This document shows positions 22,328-32,387 of a stretch of DNA of 64,000 bases, piece by piece. Numbering within the stretch: the stretch's first letter is position 1; the number at the start of each line of letters is the position of its first letter. The DNA lies in the NCBI RefSeq assembly GCF_003171675.1, contig NZ_QFZQ01000001.1, positions 744,001-808,000 on the forward strand, written 5' to 3'. The translations under genes and the position numbers were made by a program. The stretch comes from Reichenbachiella versicolor (GTDB lineage: Bacteria; Bacteroidota; Bacteroidia; Cytophagales; Cyclobacteriaceae). The notes beneath the pieces were generated by a model. The model did no database searches, was not told the DNA's origin, and was given only the letters and a program-made list of their open reading frames with translations.

Positions 22328-22525
22328 TTATAAGTTGTTTAAAAAAGTAGGTACAAGTAAATCAATCCAGTAGGCAATACCTTTTAGATTTTATCTAATG
22401 GATTTATTCTCGTATAGAGAATTCTTATAGATAATACGAAACCTACCATAACCTATAAGTTACGGAATTTGAAGCGCAATAGGAAAAACACCCCCAATAC
22501 TTACTTAGTTAAGAAAAAAGAGGGT

Positions 22526-23893
22526 TTATTGATTGAGTCTGGAAGACCAATCTACTAGTTCGGAAAGTTTGTTGATGTTAAGCTTCTTATATATGTTCTT
22601 TTTATGTTGCTCTATGGTACGGACAGACCTTACTACTTTCTTAGAGACTTCTCTAGTAGACATTCCATTTGAAAGTAAAGCAAACATTTTCTTTTCAGTC
22701 CTAGTCAACTGTTCAAATTTCGACAGCTTTTCTTTTGAATTAAAAGAATTGTTAAGTGCGTCAGAGATCTTTTTACTAAACACTTGTAGCTGATCCGTAG
22801 AGTTGGTCATACAGTAGAAAATCCCATTTTTCACATCCAGTCTCACACTGGTAATCACCATCGTATAGCCTTCTTGGTTTTCAGGTTTCAGTACGATTCT
22901 GTGAAAATAGGTTAGTATTTTGTTCTCATCATTGGACTCAACTAAACCCTTGAGAAGACTTTTAACCCTAGGGACATCTTCTGGATGTGTCACTAACTCT
23001 AGAAATTTTCCACCAAGTGACTGGATTTCCTCAAGGCTACTCTCAAACTCTTTGCATGTTTCTTCATCCATGAATAGTACCGTAAAATCATTTGTGTAAT
23101 GAAGGTGGTAAAATCCTGGATATTTGGGAGAAGAATAACCTTTGCGCTGATGAAAGATCTCTGGTAATAGAGACTTAGCACTATTGATATTTTGATTTTT
23201 TGGTGTTTCGCTCTTTACTAAGTCAAATGCTCGTCCATACTCATACAATTGAACAAATGAATTGACTTCGAGTTTTTTAAATATTCTTTTCTTATAGGTC
23301 TTGATGGATTGTGGTGTGAGGTTAAGCTTTTTCTGAATCTCGTCCGTTGTTGTATTATTAAGCCAATAGGGGAGTAAGCTTCTTTCTCCAGAAGATAGTA
23401 ATTGGATCTTTTCAAAATTAGTCCGTGCGAATTCAGTGTCCTCTATAATTTGATCAATTCTACCAAATTGATCCATTACATTTTGTATTTCAACACTGAA
23501 TTGTAACAGACCTCCTAATTCTTTAACGACCATTCCTGTCGTATACAGAGCATGATAGTTGCCATTCTTATATTTAACTCGCTGAACAAAACTATAGGTG
23601 CTATAGTCATCAATATGCTCTAAATAATGAATACAAACCTTTTTTGCATGTTCTAAATCATCTGGATGGCATATGTCAAGATTGACAGCCGAATCTCCAA
23701 GTTCTTTGAGGGACTTGAATCCAAGATTGCGGCAGAGTCTAGGGTCCAGGTATAATAACCTAAAATCGTCAATAGCATTGATATGAATGGAACAAGGGAG
23801 AGAATTGGCAATGACATCTAGATTGTCTTTATGAGCAATTAGAGTTTCTAATAAGCCTTCGCTGCACTTTATATCAAGAGTAGTGGATTTCAT
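22526..23893 (-). CDS. Tandem PAS-LuxR regulator (duplicated sensor and HTH)
   Basis: 455 residues made of two copies of one module. Module 1: PAS-like fold near 30-145, LuxR-type HTH near 163-222 (LSSGERSLLPYWL...SIKTYKKRIFKKL). Module 2: PAS-like fold near 258-370, HTH near 394-452 (LTRTEKKMFALLSNGMSTRE...TIEQHKKNIYKKL). No kinase, receiver domain or membrane segment is present, so it should sense a small signal in the cytoplasm and bind DNA directly, possibly folding like a dimer in one chain. HTH 1 is the more divergent copy. It lies upstream of katG on the same strand, making peroxide control a reasonable but unproven guess. Confidence 0.85.
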   Translation of the reverse strand: MKSTTLDIKCSEGLLETLIAHKDNLDVIANSLPCSIHINAIDDFRLLYLDPRLCRNLGFKSLKELGDSAVNLDICHPDDLEHAKKVCIHYLEHIDDYSTYSFVQRVKYKNGNYHALYTTGMVVKELGGLLQFSVEIQNVMDQFGRIDQIIEDTEFARTNFEKIQLLSSGERSLLPYWLNNTTTDEIQKKLNLTPQSIKTYKKRIFKKLEVNSFVQLYEYGRAFDLVKSETPKNQNINSAKSLLPEIFHQRKGYSSPKYPGFYHLHYTNDFTVLFMDEETCKEFESSLEEIQSLGGKFLELVTHPEDVPRVKSLLKGLVESNDENKILTYFHRIVLKPENQEGYTMVITSVRLDVKNGIFYCMTNSTDQLQVFSKKISDALNNSFNSKEKLSKFEQLTRTEKKMFALLSNGMSTREVSKKVVRSVRTIEQHKKNIYKKLNINKLSELVDWSSRLNQ

Positions 23894-24363
23894 GTAAGTA
23901 GGGTAATAGACGGTATGTATATTCAGTTAGGCTACAGGCTGGAATCAGCAAGATAAGATATTAAGAGTGAAATCGATTTAATAAGATGCTAAAAAATGAT
24001 TCAGAGCTCAAAAGATATGCAAGTAATATGTAGTTCTCTTTAATAGGTTGGTTTTGTCGGTGAAGAGTTTTGTGGAACTAAAACTACTTAATGCATGTTC
24101 CTTTCAAGGCTGAATTCATAAGTAAGGTTTTAGAAGCGATAAGTAGAAATAGTTAAATAAGTGTACGAGTAATTATTTCAAGATTCGTTTAATCTTATAT
24201 CTCACGTTTCACTCCCTACATATTATGTCTTTACGCCACTTATTAACCGTTGAGTTTAAAATAAATAATCAATAGGCTCTTAATTGAATTCGTTTTTTTA
24301 CTTTCGTGTATCCAACTTGATCATAGAATATTCATATACTATTGCTGTTACTTTAAATATTCA
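23894..24363. other. Intergenic, 470 bases, no gene seen
   Basis: AT-rich spacer between two divergent genes. TACTTTCG at 24299-24306 resembles a -7 box for the rightward gene, but no TTG lies at the proper distance. No hairpin or repeat stands out. Confidence 0.5.
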
Positions 24364-26388
24364 ATGATGACAAATTGCTACTACTCACTCATTCAAAAGC
24401 TAAAGAGGGGGGGAATCTTTACTTATTTTATACTCTCCACTTCTCTAGCGTTTGCCGTTGATGAAACTGTCACATCGCTTAATACTGATGCAGAGGCAAA
24501 GGCAAAACTGATCAATGTTTTTTCTAATGGAGGTACTATTACTTTTCAAGAAGGCTCTTGGTCAATAAACTTAAATTCCGGCGAAGCCAAATTGAAAAAG
24601 GATGTTACTATCATAGGTAGTAATATAGCCGGAACGGCAGATAACAGAGGTGCATATGACTCTCCTGCATCCAATATTAAATCTATAGTTACTTTCACAG
24701 GTGAACGTGTACAGATCACATCTGGATGTAACAATCTTAATATTTCAAATATCCAAATCAATAGACGAGGGTTTCATGCTGTGAATAGACATCAACCTGA
24801 TGTCGACATATCCAATTGTATATTTGATATTGAAAGTGCTCCTAATGCATTTTTAGATAAGCAGATATTTAGATGCCCTGATGGTTTGGGAGGAAGTATT
24901 AAGAACTGTACTTTCTTAGGTTTTGAAAAGTCAATCGTATCGAACCGAACAGCTTCCAAAAGTTTTGATCCGTTTGTGGATAGAAAAAAGCTGGTAGTAG
25001 AATGGTGTAACTTCATTCCTTCAGTGGTTTATCAATCTGAGATTGCAGAGTTTCTAACCATAGATGCTGGTAATGATGAATTCCCTGCATTATGGGATCA
25101 GAATTTCACAGAAGTCAAAAATTCGAAAATGAAGAATTGTAGAACTTCGATTTCTAAAGGAAGCAATGTGAAAATCACTAATAACATATTTGACTTTGAT
25201 ATCTACAAAAAAGAAGTTGTTCATGCGGAGGAGTTTAGCCAAAATATCATCATGGATGGTAATACGGTTAATCTATCAGGAACTTTGACGAATAGACAGA
25301 TATTCAACTTAGGAGCAACACAGTCTTGTACCAATATTACAATGATTAATAACACTGTCAATCAACCAGCTGGTTCTAATTTGTTGGGATTTTTTGCTAT
25401 TGGTATGGCGTTGGATGATATTACTATTACTGGTAACACTATCAACAATCCTGTTGCAGGAAAAGACTACATTAGATCATGGGGATGTGGTTCGACAGGT
25501 TTAAACATTGGTTCAGGTCAGCCAGGTTTAGGTGTCGATCATCAAGATATTACTACCAAAGCCTGTCCAGATGAAGGAATTGGCCCAGATGGCACATATT
25601 TAATAAGATGGAACGATAAAGAGTATTTGGCCAACGATGGTGGTCTAGTGAAATTAATAGAATCAAGTAGTCCCGATTCTGATGATAATTTTCTTTGGGA
25701 AATCGAACAAGACCTAAAGGAAGCTTCTACCTTAGGTAATTATTATATTATTAAAAATGTAGGAACAGGAGAATACCTATATGTTTATAAAGGACCAAAT
25801 GCTCCGCAGCAACGTGCTCAATTGAATAATCGGTTTTCCAATGGAGGAGAAGGTGCAACCAATGCTGAAATAAGATCCTTTTCTACCGAAAGAAAACCAG
25901 GGTGGAGTGTATTTAAAGGTACTAATGGAAAGTACGTATTCTCACCTGGAGGGAATGAACATAAAAGTGCACTAAGAAAGGTTGGGGATTTGGCTTCTCT
26001 ATTTGTGATAGAGAAAAGGGAAGCATCTACTTCTGAATGGAGCTTCATCAAAGCCACAAAGAAAGATACACCAGATCCAGATGATCCTGATGCACCAGAT
26101 ACTCCTGACACTCCAGATGACCCTGATACCCCAGACCCCGATGAGCCGATAGTAAGTGATATAGAGGAGGTAAATTCTAAGGAGGTGGTGGTATTCCCGA
26201 ACCCTGCAGAAAACATATTGAGCATAAAAGGGCTGTCTGAAAACCTGGTATATGAAATACACAATAGTGTTGGTGTTGTAGTATTGAAAGGTACAGCATT
26301 CGCACAAATAGATATTAGCAATCTTGACTCAGGTGTTTACATATTGAAACTTGAAGGAGAAAAATCTATAAGGTTCGTAAAAAAGTAA
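24364..26388 (+). CDS. Secreted right-handed beta-helix protein with T9SS sorting domain
   Basis: 674 residues. A signal peptide ends near AFA at residue 31. Residues 45-410 are a parallel beta-helix of the kind found in polysaccharide lyases (repeated N-rich turns such as SNIKSIVTF, NNLNISNIQINR, TNITMINNTVNQ). Residues 412-550 look like a beta-trefoil, ricin-type carbohydrate-binding domain. A Pro-Asp-Thr linker (about 555-590) precedes a C-terminal type IX secretion domain, FPNPAENILSIKG to the end, finishing in KK. An exported polysaccharide lyase or binding protein is likely; no catalytic residue could be fixed. A terminator follows. Confidence 0.87.
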   Translation: MMTNCYYSLIQKLKRGGIFTYFILSTSLAFAVDETVTSLNTDAEAKAKLINVFSNGGTITFQEGSWSINLNSGEAKLKKDVTIIGSNIAGTADNRGAYDSPASNIKSIVTFTGERVQITSGCNNLNISNIQINRRGFHAVNRHQPDVDISNCIFDIESAPNAFLDKQIFRCPDGLGGSIKNCTFLGFEKSIVSNRTASKSFDPFVDRKKLVVEWCNFIPSVVYQSEIAEFLTIDAGNDEFPALWDQNFTEVKNSKMKNCRTSISKGSNVKITNNIFDFDIYKKEVVHAEEFSQNIIMDGNTVNLSGTLTNRQIFNLGATQSCTNITMINNTVNQPAGSNLLGFFAIGMALDDITITGNTINNPVAGKDYIRSWGCGSTGLNIGSGQPGLGVDHQDITTKACPDEGIGPDGTYLIRWNDKEYLANDGGLVKLIESSSPDSDDNFLWEIEQDLKEASTLGNYYIIKNVGTGEYLYVYKGPNAPQQRAQLNNRFSNGGEGATNAEIRSFSTERKPGWSVFKGTNGKYVFSPGGNEHKSALRKVGDLASLFVIEKREASTSEWSFIKATKKDTPDPDDPDAPDTPDTPDDPDTPDPDEPIVSDIEEVNSKEVVVFPNPAENILSIKGLSENLVYEIHNSVGVVVLKGTAFAQIDISNLDSGVYILKLEGEKSIRFVKK

Positions 26389-26427
26389 TCTTTCTATAAG
26401 TAGTACTGAACATTGGTACTAAAAATC

Positions 26428-26472
26428 AAAACCTCGAATTTGACCTTAAGGTTGAGTATCGAGGTTTTTTTA
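26428..26472 (+). terminator. Terminator of the T9SS beta-helix gene
   Basis: AAAACCTCGA at 26428-26437 pairs with TCGAGGTTTT at 26459-26468, with an inner CCTTAAGG, and seven T follow. Confidence 0.88.
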
Positions 26473-26651
26473 TTATTGTTAATTCAGGTTCTACATTGCC
26501 ATTTGACTCTTAGATAGATGGTAGTGTATGGAATATCGGTATTGATTGAATTCCTATTGCTAAGACGAGAAAGAAAAAATAATTTCTATAATCATACGAT
26601 ATTCAAAACGAGTATCGTTTGTTGGTTGTTTACAATTTTATCCCTGTATTA

Positions 26652-27644
26652 ATGAATAGAATAATTAGAATAACCGCACCGTACATAGCATCAGTTGTTT
26701 TCAGCTCCATTATGTTGTTTTCATGTGATTCGACTGATGATGAATCTTCTCAAGGTTCGCAAACTGAGCAAGAAATAGAAGTGATCACACAAAAACTATC
26801 TGGAGAATGGAAATTGGTAAGTAGTATGGTAGATGGTGAGAACGTTTCGGTAGAAGATTTTGAATGTTTAAAGAATTCTGAAGCTACATTTAGCGAAGAC
26901 AAATACTTTATCAAGTACGTGAACATGGGCTCTAGTTCAGGTCTTTGTTCTATGATATCGGAAAGGTCAGGAACTTATTCGGTCATAGATTCAACCAGTA
27001 TTTCCTTCTTTGGATCTGATGATAAAGTTGAACTAATTGATGAATCCGTTCATATTACTTATAGTAATGAAGCTAGTGAATCTCAAACAGATGTCTTTAT
27101 CAGAAAAGACAGTGAAGCACTTGTAGTAAGTGATCAAGAGAAAACCACGAATATCCAGACTTCTCCAGAGGAAGAAACCGACAAGACAGAAAAGGAGGAG
27201 ATCAAATTTGATGGGTCTGCAGTTATCGAAAAATTAAAAGGTACATGGACACATGAGTCTTCTGATGAATGTTCTAAAAAGAATACTTTAGAGTTCAAGT
27301 CCGATGAAGATTTAGAATTTGTTCAATACAAAGCGACATTTAATCGAAACGATTTATTGGACTACAACATAGGGGTGAGTTACCCCATTCCTAGTAAATT
27401 CTCAGCTAAAGTGTCCAAAGGTAGAGATCAGGTTACTTTTGATACAGAAGCTTCTTGTCAATTCATTAAAAAGAGTCAACTAAACTATATCGTCAAAGAC
27501 GATAAGACGGTTCTATTGGAAGGAGTATCGGCAGTTACGATTGAGGTAGAGAGTGACGATACCATTGTCTTGATTTATAAGTATCTGGATAGTGATTCCA
27601 AAGATCAAACTGTTGAGTATTCGTATAGAAAAATGGTGAAATAG
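26652..27644 (+). CDS. Lipoprotein with two lipocalin-like repeats
   Basis: 330 residues from the ATG at 26652; a TTG 33 bases upstream only adds a poor leader. The signal peptide ends in the lipobox MLFSC. Two related regions, about 45-155 and 195-325, each begin with a helix and a GxW strand (KLSGEWKLV and KLKGTWTHE) and continue with paired Cys residues and antiparallel strands. This is typical of lipocalin-like DUF domains in surface lipoproteins of Bacteroidota. The ligand is unknown. It is monocistronic with its own terminator. Confidence 0.8.
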   Translation: MNRIIRITAPYIASVVFSSIMLFSCDSTDDESSQGSQTEQEIEVITQKLSGEWKLVSSMVDGENVSVEDFECLKNSEATFSEDKYFIKYVNMGSSSGLCSMISERSGTYSVIDSTSISFFGSDDKVELIDESVHITYSNEASESQTDVFIRKDSEALVVSDQEKTTNIQTSPEEETDKTEKEEIKFDGSAVIEKLKGTWTHESSDECSKKNTLEFKSDEDLEFVQYKATFNRNDLLDYNIGVSYPIPSKFSAKVSKGRDQVTFDTEASCQFIKKSQLNYIVKDDKTVLLEGVSAVTIEVESDDTIVLIYKYLDSDSKDQTVEYSYRKMVK

Positions 27645-27722
27645 ATTTAGGTTCTACTATCGTATACTAATATGTGATAATAGCACCTGTCCGTTTCTGA
27701 AAGTATTTAATTAATAATAGAA

Positions 27723-27766
27723 GCTCGATCAACCGAGATGAAATACTCTGTTGATCGGGCTTTTGT
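27723..27766 (+). terminator. Terminator of the lipocalin-like lipoprotein gene
   Basis: GCTCGATCAAC at 27723-27733 pairs with GTTGATCGGGC at 27750-27760 (one G.U), followed by TTTTGTTTT. Confidence 0.88.
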
Positions 27767-27983
27767 TTTAGATCATCATTCATTTACTCATACTCAAGAG
27801 TAAAAGTTTTGATCATCTAATATTGAAAACACTGAAGTTATTAGAATCGAGAAATGAAACCCAGTAGGCTATAGCTCCACCACTAAAATCGACTCGATTT
27901 ATAGAAAAATACCAAATTAGGGGACTATCAATTGATGTATCTGATTAACATCTTTGCGGATCTTTAATTAATCAAGTGCATTT

Positions 27984-30170
27984 ATGAAAAATTATTACTT
28001 TTTAAATAGGTATTTATGCCTGTGTATTTTATTTGTAGGGCTCTTCTTCGGGTGCGGAGGAGACGAAGAACCAAGTATCTCAGATGATCCTGATACGGCT
28101 ACCTCTCCTAAGCCTTCATTAACCAGTTTTAGTCCGTCTAAAGGTATGGTAGGTACAGAGGTTATTTTGACAGGAGTAGACTTCGATACGAATTCAGATA
28201 ATAATGAAGTCGAGTTCAACGGGACTGATGCAGATGTGATATCATCTACAGAAACTGAAATCAAAGTGCTAGTTCCGTCTGGAGCCACAGACGGGAAGAT
28301 CACGTTGACTACTCATGAAAAGACCCTCACTAGCGAAACTGATTTTATAGTAGAGCCGACACCTAGCACAGCGCCAGTGATCTCAGGGTTTTCACCCGAG
28401 AGTGCTGATATAGGAGAAGAAGTCACCATCACAGGTAGCAACTTCGGCGAAACAGTTTCAGAGAACTTAGTTGAGATTAATGGAGTCAAAGCAGAAGTGA
28501 TTTCAGCGAGTAAGACTGAACTCAAAGTAACAGTGCCAGTGGGTGGAACTACTGGTAAAATCAAAGTAACAGTGAATGATCAAATCGGACTCACAGAAGC
28601 CGACTTTGAAGTCCTCCAAACCCCTACTATCACTGCGATTTCTCAGGATAGAGGATTTGTGACAACTAAGATTACCATTACAGGAACCAACTTCAGTACT
28701 GAACTATCTGATATAGAGGTGAGGTTTGGAGGGGAAGAAGGTAAGTCCGCAGTATTGTTTTCTTCTACAGAAACTGAAATAGTACTATTTGTTCCAGATA
28801 ATGTAGGTTCTCGCAATATCTATATTTCTGTCAATGGATTGTCAGTAGAGAGTACTGAGACTTTCGAAGTTATAAGGCCTTACAGACATTGGTTTTTTAG
28901 TTCGTCTCCTATTGAAGTTGGAGCAGAGTTAACCATTAACATGTTTGACCTTCCATCAGAGGATATTTACACAGTTAGCTTTATTCAAGGTGATAATGAA
29001 GTATTTGCTACTGTAAAATCTTTTGATAACAATAAACTAGTAGTAGATATACCAGATGATTTGACAACTGGAAACCATGCTGTACGGGTACAAGCTTTAA
29101 ATTATGTATTGACTACTAGTTCTATCAATATTTTCAAAAATTGGAAAGTTGCAGGTACGGACGGTCTAGACATAGCACCTGGTAGTACCAATGGACATCA
29201 CGATATAGCAGTAGCCGAAGATGGTACTATATACTATGCCTTTAGAGAAGAAGGGAATGGAGATAAGTTATCAGTCAAAAAATTCAATGGTACCAGCTGG
29301 GAGTTAGTAGGTAGTCGCGGTATTTCTGCTGGTGGTATTGGTAATTTTCCTACCATTTCTGTATTTGATAATGTTCCTTATTTAATTTATAACAGTTGGC
29401 AGGGTGAGGCTGATGATCAGCGAGGAATGAAGGTGAGAAAGTTTAACGGGTCTACTTGGGAACAAGTTGGAACCAATTTGGTGACTACCGATCTTAATGC
29501 TCGAGAAGCTATACTGATAAGAAAAAAGAGAGCTCCGATTAGTGAATTCTACGATTACTATATAGGATTCATCGATCCCGATAATATGAATCGAGGTCAA
29601 TTGGCAGTTTCTAAGCTTGGTAGTGATAACACTTGGACACCAGTAGGAACTAATCCAATTATCTCCAATTTCCTTAATCTCTATGCTTTTGGATTTGATG
29701 GTGATGGCAACTTGGTGGCCGGAGGGAAATCAAATCAGATCGCCACATTTGCACCTAGTGCGTCTGACTGGACTGTCACTACTATGACTAATTTGACTAC
29801 TGTAAGAGAAGGAGCTATGGTATTCGATAGTAAAGGAGATCTGTGGTATGCCTATACTGATATCAATTCCAATGTCGTATTGAGAAAGAAAACAGGGAAT
29901 AGCTGGGGACAAGTAGTTAATGCTAACCCTCCAAGGAATTGGTTGAGAATAAATTTGACAATAGAAAAAGACGTTTTGTATTTATCTGGAACCGAGAATG
30001 GGTCTGCTAATGTAAATGTGTACAGTCTGGAAGATGATGCATGGGGAATAGTAGGAAAAGAAGATTTTAGATCGAATGTCGGACAACCACGAACAGTATT
30101 CAGTCAAGGAAATCCATATATAATGTTCTCAGCACCTCGTAATGTAGCTGTATACACATTGGAGTTATAA
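27984..30170 (+). CDS. Surface lipoprotein: IPT/TIG domains plus beta-propeller
   Basis: 728 residues. The signal and lipobox (FVGLFFGC) are followed by an acidic GGDEEP start that favours surface export in this phylum. Three clear IPT/TIG domains lie near 45-127, 131-208 and 211-295, each with the pattern PxxG-xxG-V/I-T-GxxF. A fourth weaker one is near 300-388. The C-terminal 340 residues repeat a blade pattern (KKFNGTSWELVG, RKFNGSTWEQVG, SKLGSDNTWTPVG), indicating a propeller. It is probably a binding or adhesion protein; no enzyme site is seen. Confidence 0.88.
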   Translation: MKNYYFLNRYLCLCILFVGLFFGCGGDEEPSISDDPDTATSPKPSLTSFSPSKGMVGTEVILTGVDFDTNSDNNEVEFNGTDADVISSTETEIKVLVPSGATDGKITLTTHEKTLTSETDFIVEPTPSTAPVISGFSPESADIGEEVTITGSNFGETVSENLVEINGVKAEVISASKTELKVTVPVGGTTGKIKVTVNDQIGLTEADFEVLQTPTITAISQDRGFVTTKITITGTNFSTELSDIEVRFGGEEGKSAVLFSSTETEIVLFVPDNVGSRNIYISVNGLSVESTETFEVIRPYRHWFFSSSPIEVGAELTINMFDLPSEDIYTVSFIQGDNEVFATVKSFDNNKLVVDIPDDLTTGNHAVRVQALNYVLTTSSINIFKNWKVAGTDGLDIAPGSTNGHHDIAVAEDGTIYYAFREEGNGDKLSVKKFNGTSWELVGSRGISAGGIGNFPTISVFDNVPYLIYNSWQGEADDQRGMKVRKFNGSTWEQVGTNLVTTDLNAREAILIRKKRAPISEFYDYYIGFIDPDNMNRGQLAVSKLGSDNTWTPVGTNPIISNFLNLYAFGFDGDGNLVAGGKSNQIATFAPSASDWTVTTMTNLTTVREGAMVFDSKGDLWYAYTDINSNVVLRKKTGNSWGQVVNANPPRNWLRINLTIEKDVLYLSGTENGSANVNVYSLEDDAWGIVGKEDFRSNVGQPRTVFSQGNPYIMFSAPRNVAVYTLEL

Positions 30171-30202
30171 GCAATAATTAATTGGTTTAGTGTTAAAAAA
30201 AG

Positions 30203-30250
30203 GGCTGGTCTAATGGAGATGTGTTTCACCATTGATCAGCCTTAGTTTTA
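30203..30250 (+). terminator. Terminator of the TIG lipoprotein gene
   Basis: GGCTG and AATGG pair with CCATT and CAGCC across a small internal loop, then TTAGTTTTA. The rest of the gap up to 30523 is AT-rich with no gene seen. Confidence 0.75.
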
Positions 30251-30523
30251 TCAGTCAAGTGAGCAGTCTACGCCCTATCAGAAAGGAGTATTTCTCGTAA
30301 TTGAATACCCTTATAAGTAGATTAAAACTTTTCATAAACTAACAGTTTTAATCTTTTCAAAACAAAAAGTCATCTCATTGGTGATAGGACGATGAATTAA
30401 TCCACCTGTATAATAATTGTCGATTTTAGTATGGTGTGTCAACTTAAAAACAAAAAACAGATGGAAAAAATATTAGGTTGTTGTATAATACAATAACTCG
30501 AACAATTTATTATTAGAAATAAT

Positions 30524-31156
30524 ATGATGCCACTCAATGATATACTTCTATTTGGTTTAGCTGCTTTAATAATGGTGATTTCACCAGGCCCAAATATGAT
30601 TTATCTAATTTCAAGGTCATTATCCCATGGAAAAAGTGCTGGAATTATCTCGCTTTTCGGTGTAATGTGTGGCTTTTTGTTTCATATACTTATGGTTTCA
30701 TTTGGTTTAACTGCAATATTTTTTGCAATTCCTTATGCCTTTCTTGTAGTGAAAGTTTTAGGTGTAGGATATTTACTTTACTTAGCTTATCATTCGATTA
30801 AGTCAGAAAATAGAGTTTTCAATGCTAACATGAATCTAAAGCCAGATAAGCCATTGAAACTGTTTAATATTGGACTTATGACAAATATTCTGAATCCTAA
30901 AATGGCTATATTTTATTTGTCTTTTTTTCCTCAATTCATAAGACCTGAAAATGGTTCGATTTTAGGTCAAAGTTTTCAATTAGGAATAGTTCAAATAGTG
31001 ATAAGTTTCACAATAAATTTATTAATTGTTATTTCCGCTGCTAAAATGGCTTCTTGGTTTTCAAAAAAGCCGATTTGGTTAAGGATTCAAAAATGGTTTA
31101 TGGCTTCAGTGTTAACTGGACTAGCTATGAAAATGGTAATGGTTAAAGCAAAGTGA
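30524..31156 (+). CDS. LysE/RhtB family exporter
   Basis: 210 residues with six predicted membrane helices. The N-terminal signature AALIMVISPGPNMIYLISRS (SPGPN at 20-24) and the later NPKMAIFYLSFFPQF are characteristic of the LysE/RhtB family, which exports amino acids or derivatives across the inner membrane. The substrate cannot be predicted. It is a single gene, with more AT-rich codon use than its neighbours. Confidence 0.93.
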   Translation: MMPLNDILLFGLAALIMVISPGPNMIYLISRSLSHGKSAGIISLFGVMCGFLFHILMVSFGLTAIFFAIPYAFLVVKVLGVGYLLYLAYHSIKSENRVFNANMNLKPDKPLKLFNIGLMTNILNPKMAIFYLSFFPQFIRPENGSILGQSFQLGIVQIVISFTINLLIVISAAKMASWFSKKPIWLRIQKWFMASVLTGLAMKMVMVKAK

Positions 31157-31681
31157 CGTTCTAAACCATTTATTCTTAATGCAGCTAACAATCTTTAAAT
31201 CCTAAAAGCAAGCCAACCTTAATAAAAGAATCAAAAGAAAGTCTTGTTTATATAGATCCATTCCCACCTAGATAAACACGCTAAACATAGCCCTTTACTT
31301 CTACCTATACTAGCAGCTAAGTATGCTGAGCTATTTAGATGAAAAAAAATCGTAGAGATTAAAAGATTCATTTAAAAACCGTTAGTTCAATGTAATGGAA
31401 GCGACATCTGTTATGAATAGTAAATAATTTAGGTTGTGAATCAAACCATTAAAGACTAGCCTTGCGTTAGTCTGGAAAAGGATTTTTCAATTCCTTAGCA
31501 TCCAGATAATTTAACTCAATCAATAGTTTCAGGGAATCCCAAAGGATTTTTAGTCCAATTGTTAATTGGCACTAGTCTTAACCCAAATTTTCTACACGAG
31601 CTAGAATCGAACGCTGAAGATATTCAGTATTGTCGTGGAGCTTGGTTTTTTCAAATAGATACTTATCTAATTGTTCTAAAT
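31157..31681. other. Intergenic stretch without a clear gene
   Basis: A frame could be extended upstream of the PAS gene to a TTG at 31559, giving 41 extra residues of uncertain reality. Otherwise no gene, repeat or strong hairpin was seen. Confidence 0.4.
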
Positions 31682-32188
31682 ATGATTGCGAAAGAGAAGA
31701 AAAGCAAAACCCAAACACCACAAGTCAACCCCATGCCGTTGATGAGTTGGGATATTTTTATGTTTGAATATCAAAGGAGACTGGTTCAGTTTAAAAAAGA
31801 ATCAGAGATGAAAAAAGTCCTTTCTTTCACTAAGAAGTTCAATTGGAAAAATGACTTAATCACAGAGTTTTCTAAGAATCATTACGAAGCACTGATCATT
31901 ACAGACAGGAATCAAAATATCATTTGGGTCAACGATGGTTTTACGACTATGACAGGGTATTCCAAAAGGCATGCAATTAACAAGACGCCTAGATTCCTAC
32001 AAGGAGACCAAACTTGCCAAGAAACTAAGAAAAGGATTAGGCAGAAAATAACACAAAACCAACCATTTCATGAAGTGGTGGTAAATCATAGAAAAGACAA
32101 TTCACTATACAAGTGTGAGGTTAAAATAATTCCATTATATAATGAAGATACTACGCATTTTATAGCCTTCGAAAGACAAGTCGGTTAA
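31682..32188 (+). CDS. Single-PAS protein (LOV-like sequence without the flavin cysteine)
   Basis: 168 residues from the ATG at 31682. A helical N-terminus is followed by one PAS domain (about 65-168): ALIITDRNQNIIWVNDGFTT, then the segment TPRFLQGDQT. In light-sensing LOV domains the last segment reads NCRFLQG with the photoactive Cys; here that position is Pro, so a flavin adduct cannot form. No output domain follows, so it would act through protein contacts. A longer version from TTG at 31559 is possible. Confidence 0.75.
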   Translation: MIAKEKKSKTQTPQVNPMPLMSWDIFMFEYQRRLVQFKKESEMKKVLSFTKKFNWKNDLITEFSKNHYEALIITDRNQNIIWVNDGFTTMTGYSKRHAINKTPRFLQGDQTCQETKKRIRQKITQNQPFHEVVVNHRKDNSLYKCEVKIIPLYNEDTTHFIAFERQVG

Positions 32189-32387
32189 TAGGCTTAGATG
32201 CATTATTGCCGTATGCTTTCTAATCTGTATCAGTAAAGAAAAAGGTTATATAAAGGTCCTTTAAGAGATAAGAGAATTATAAAAATCTATCACCTAGCTG
32301 TTCAAACGTACTATTTTGTGTAATTATCTCAAGTGTTCCGTATAATTACTGAAGTTTGCCTTTAAAGAATAAGCACAAAGCAACAGT

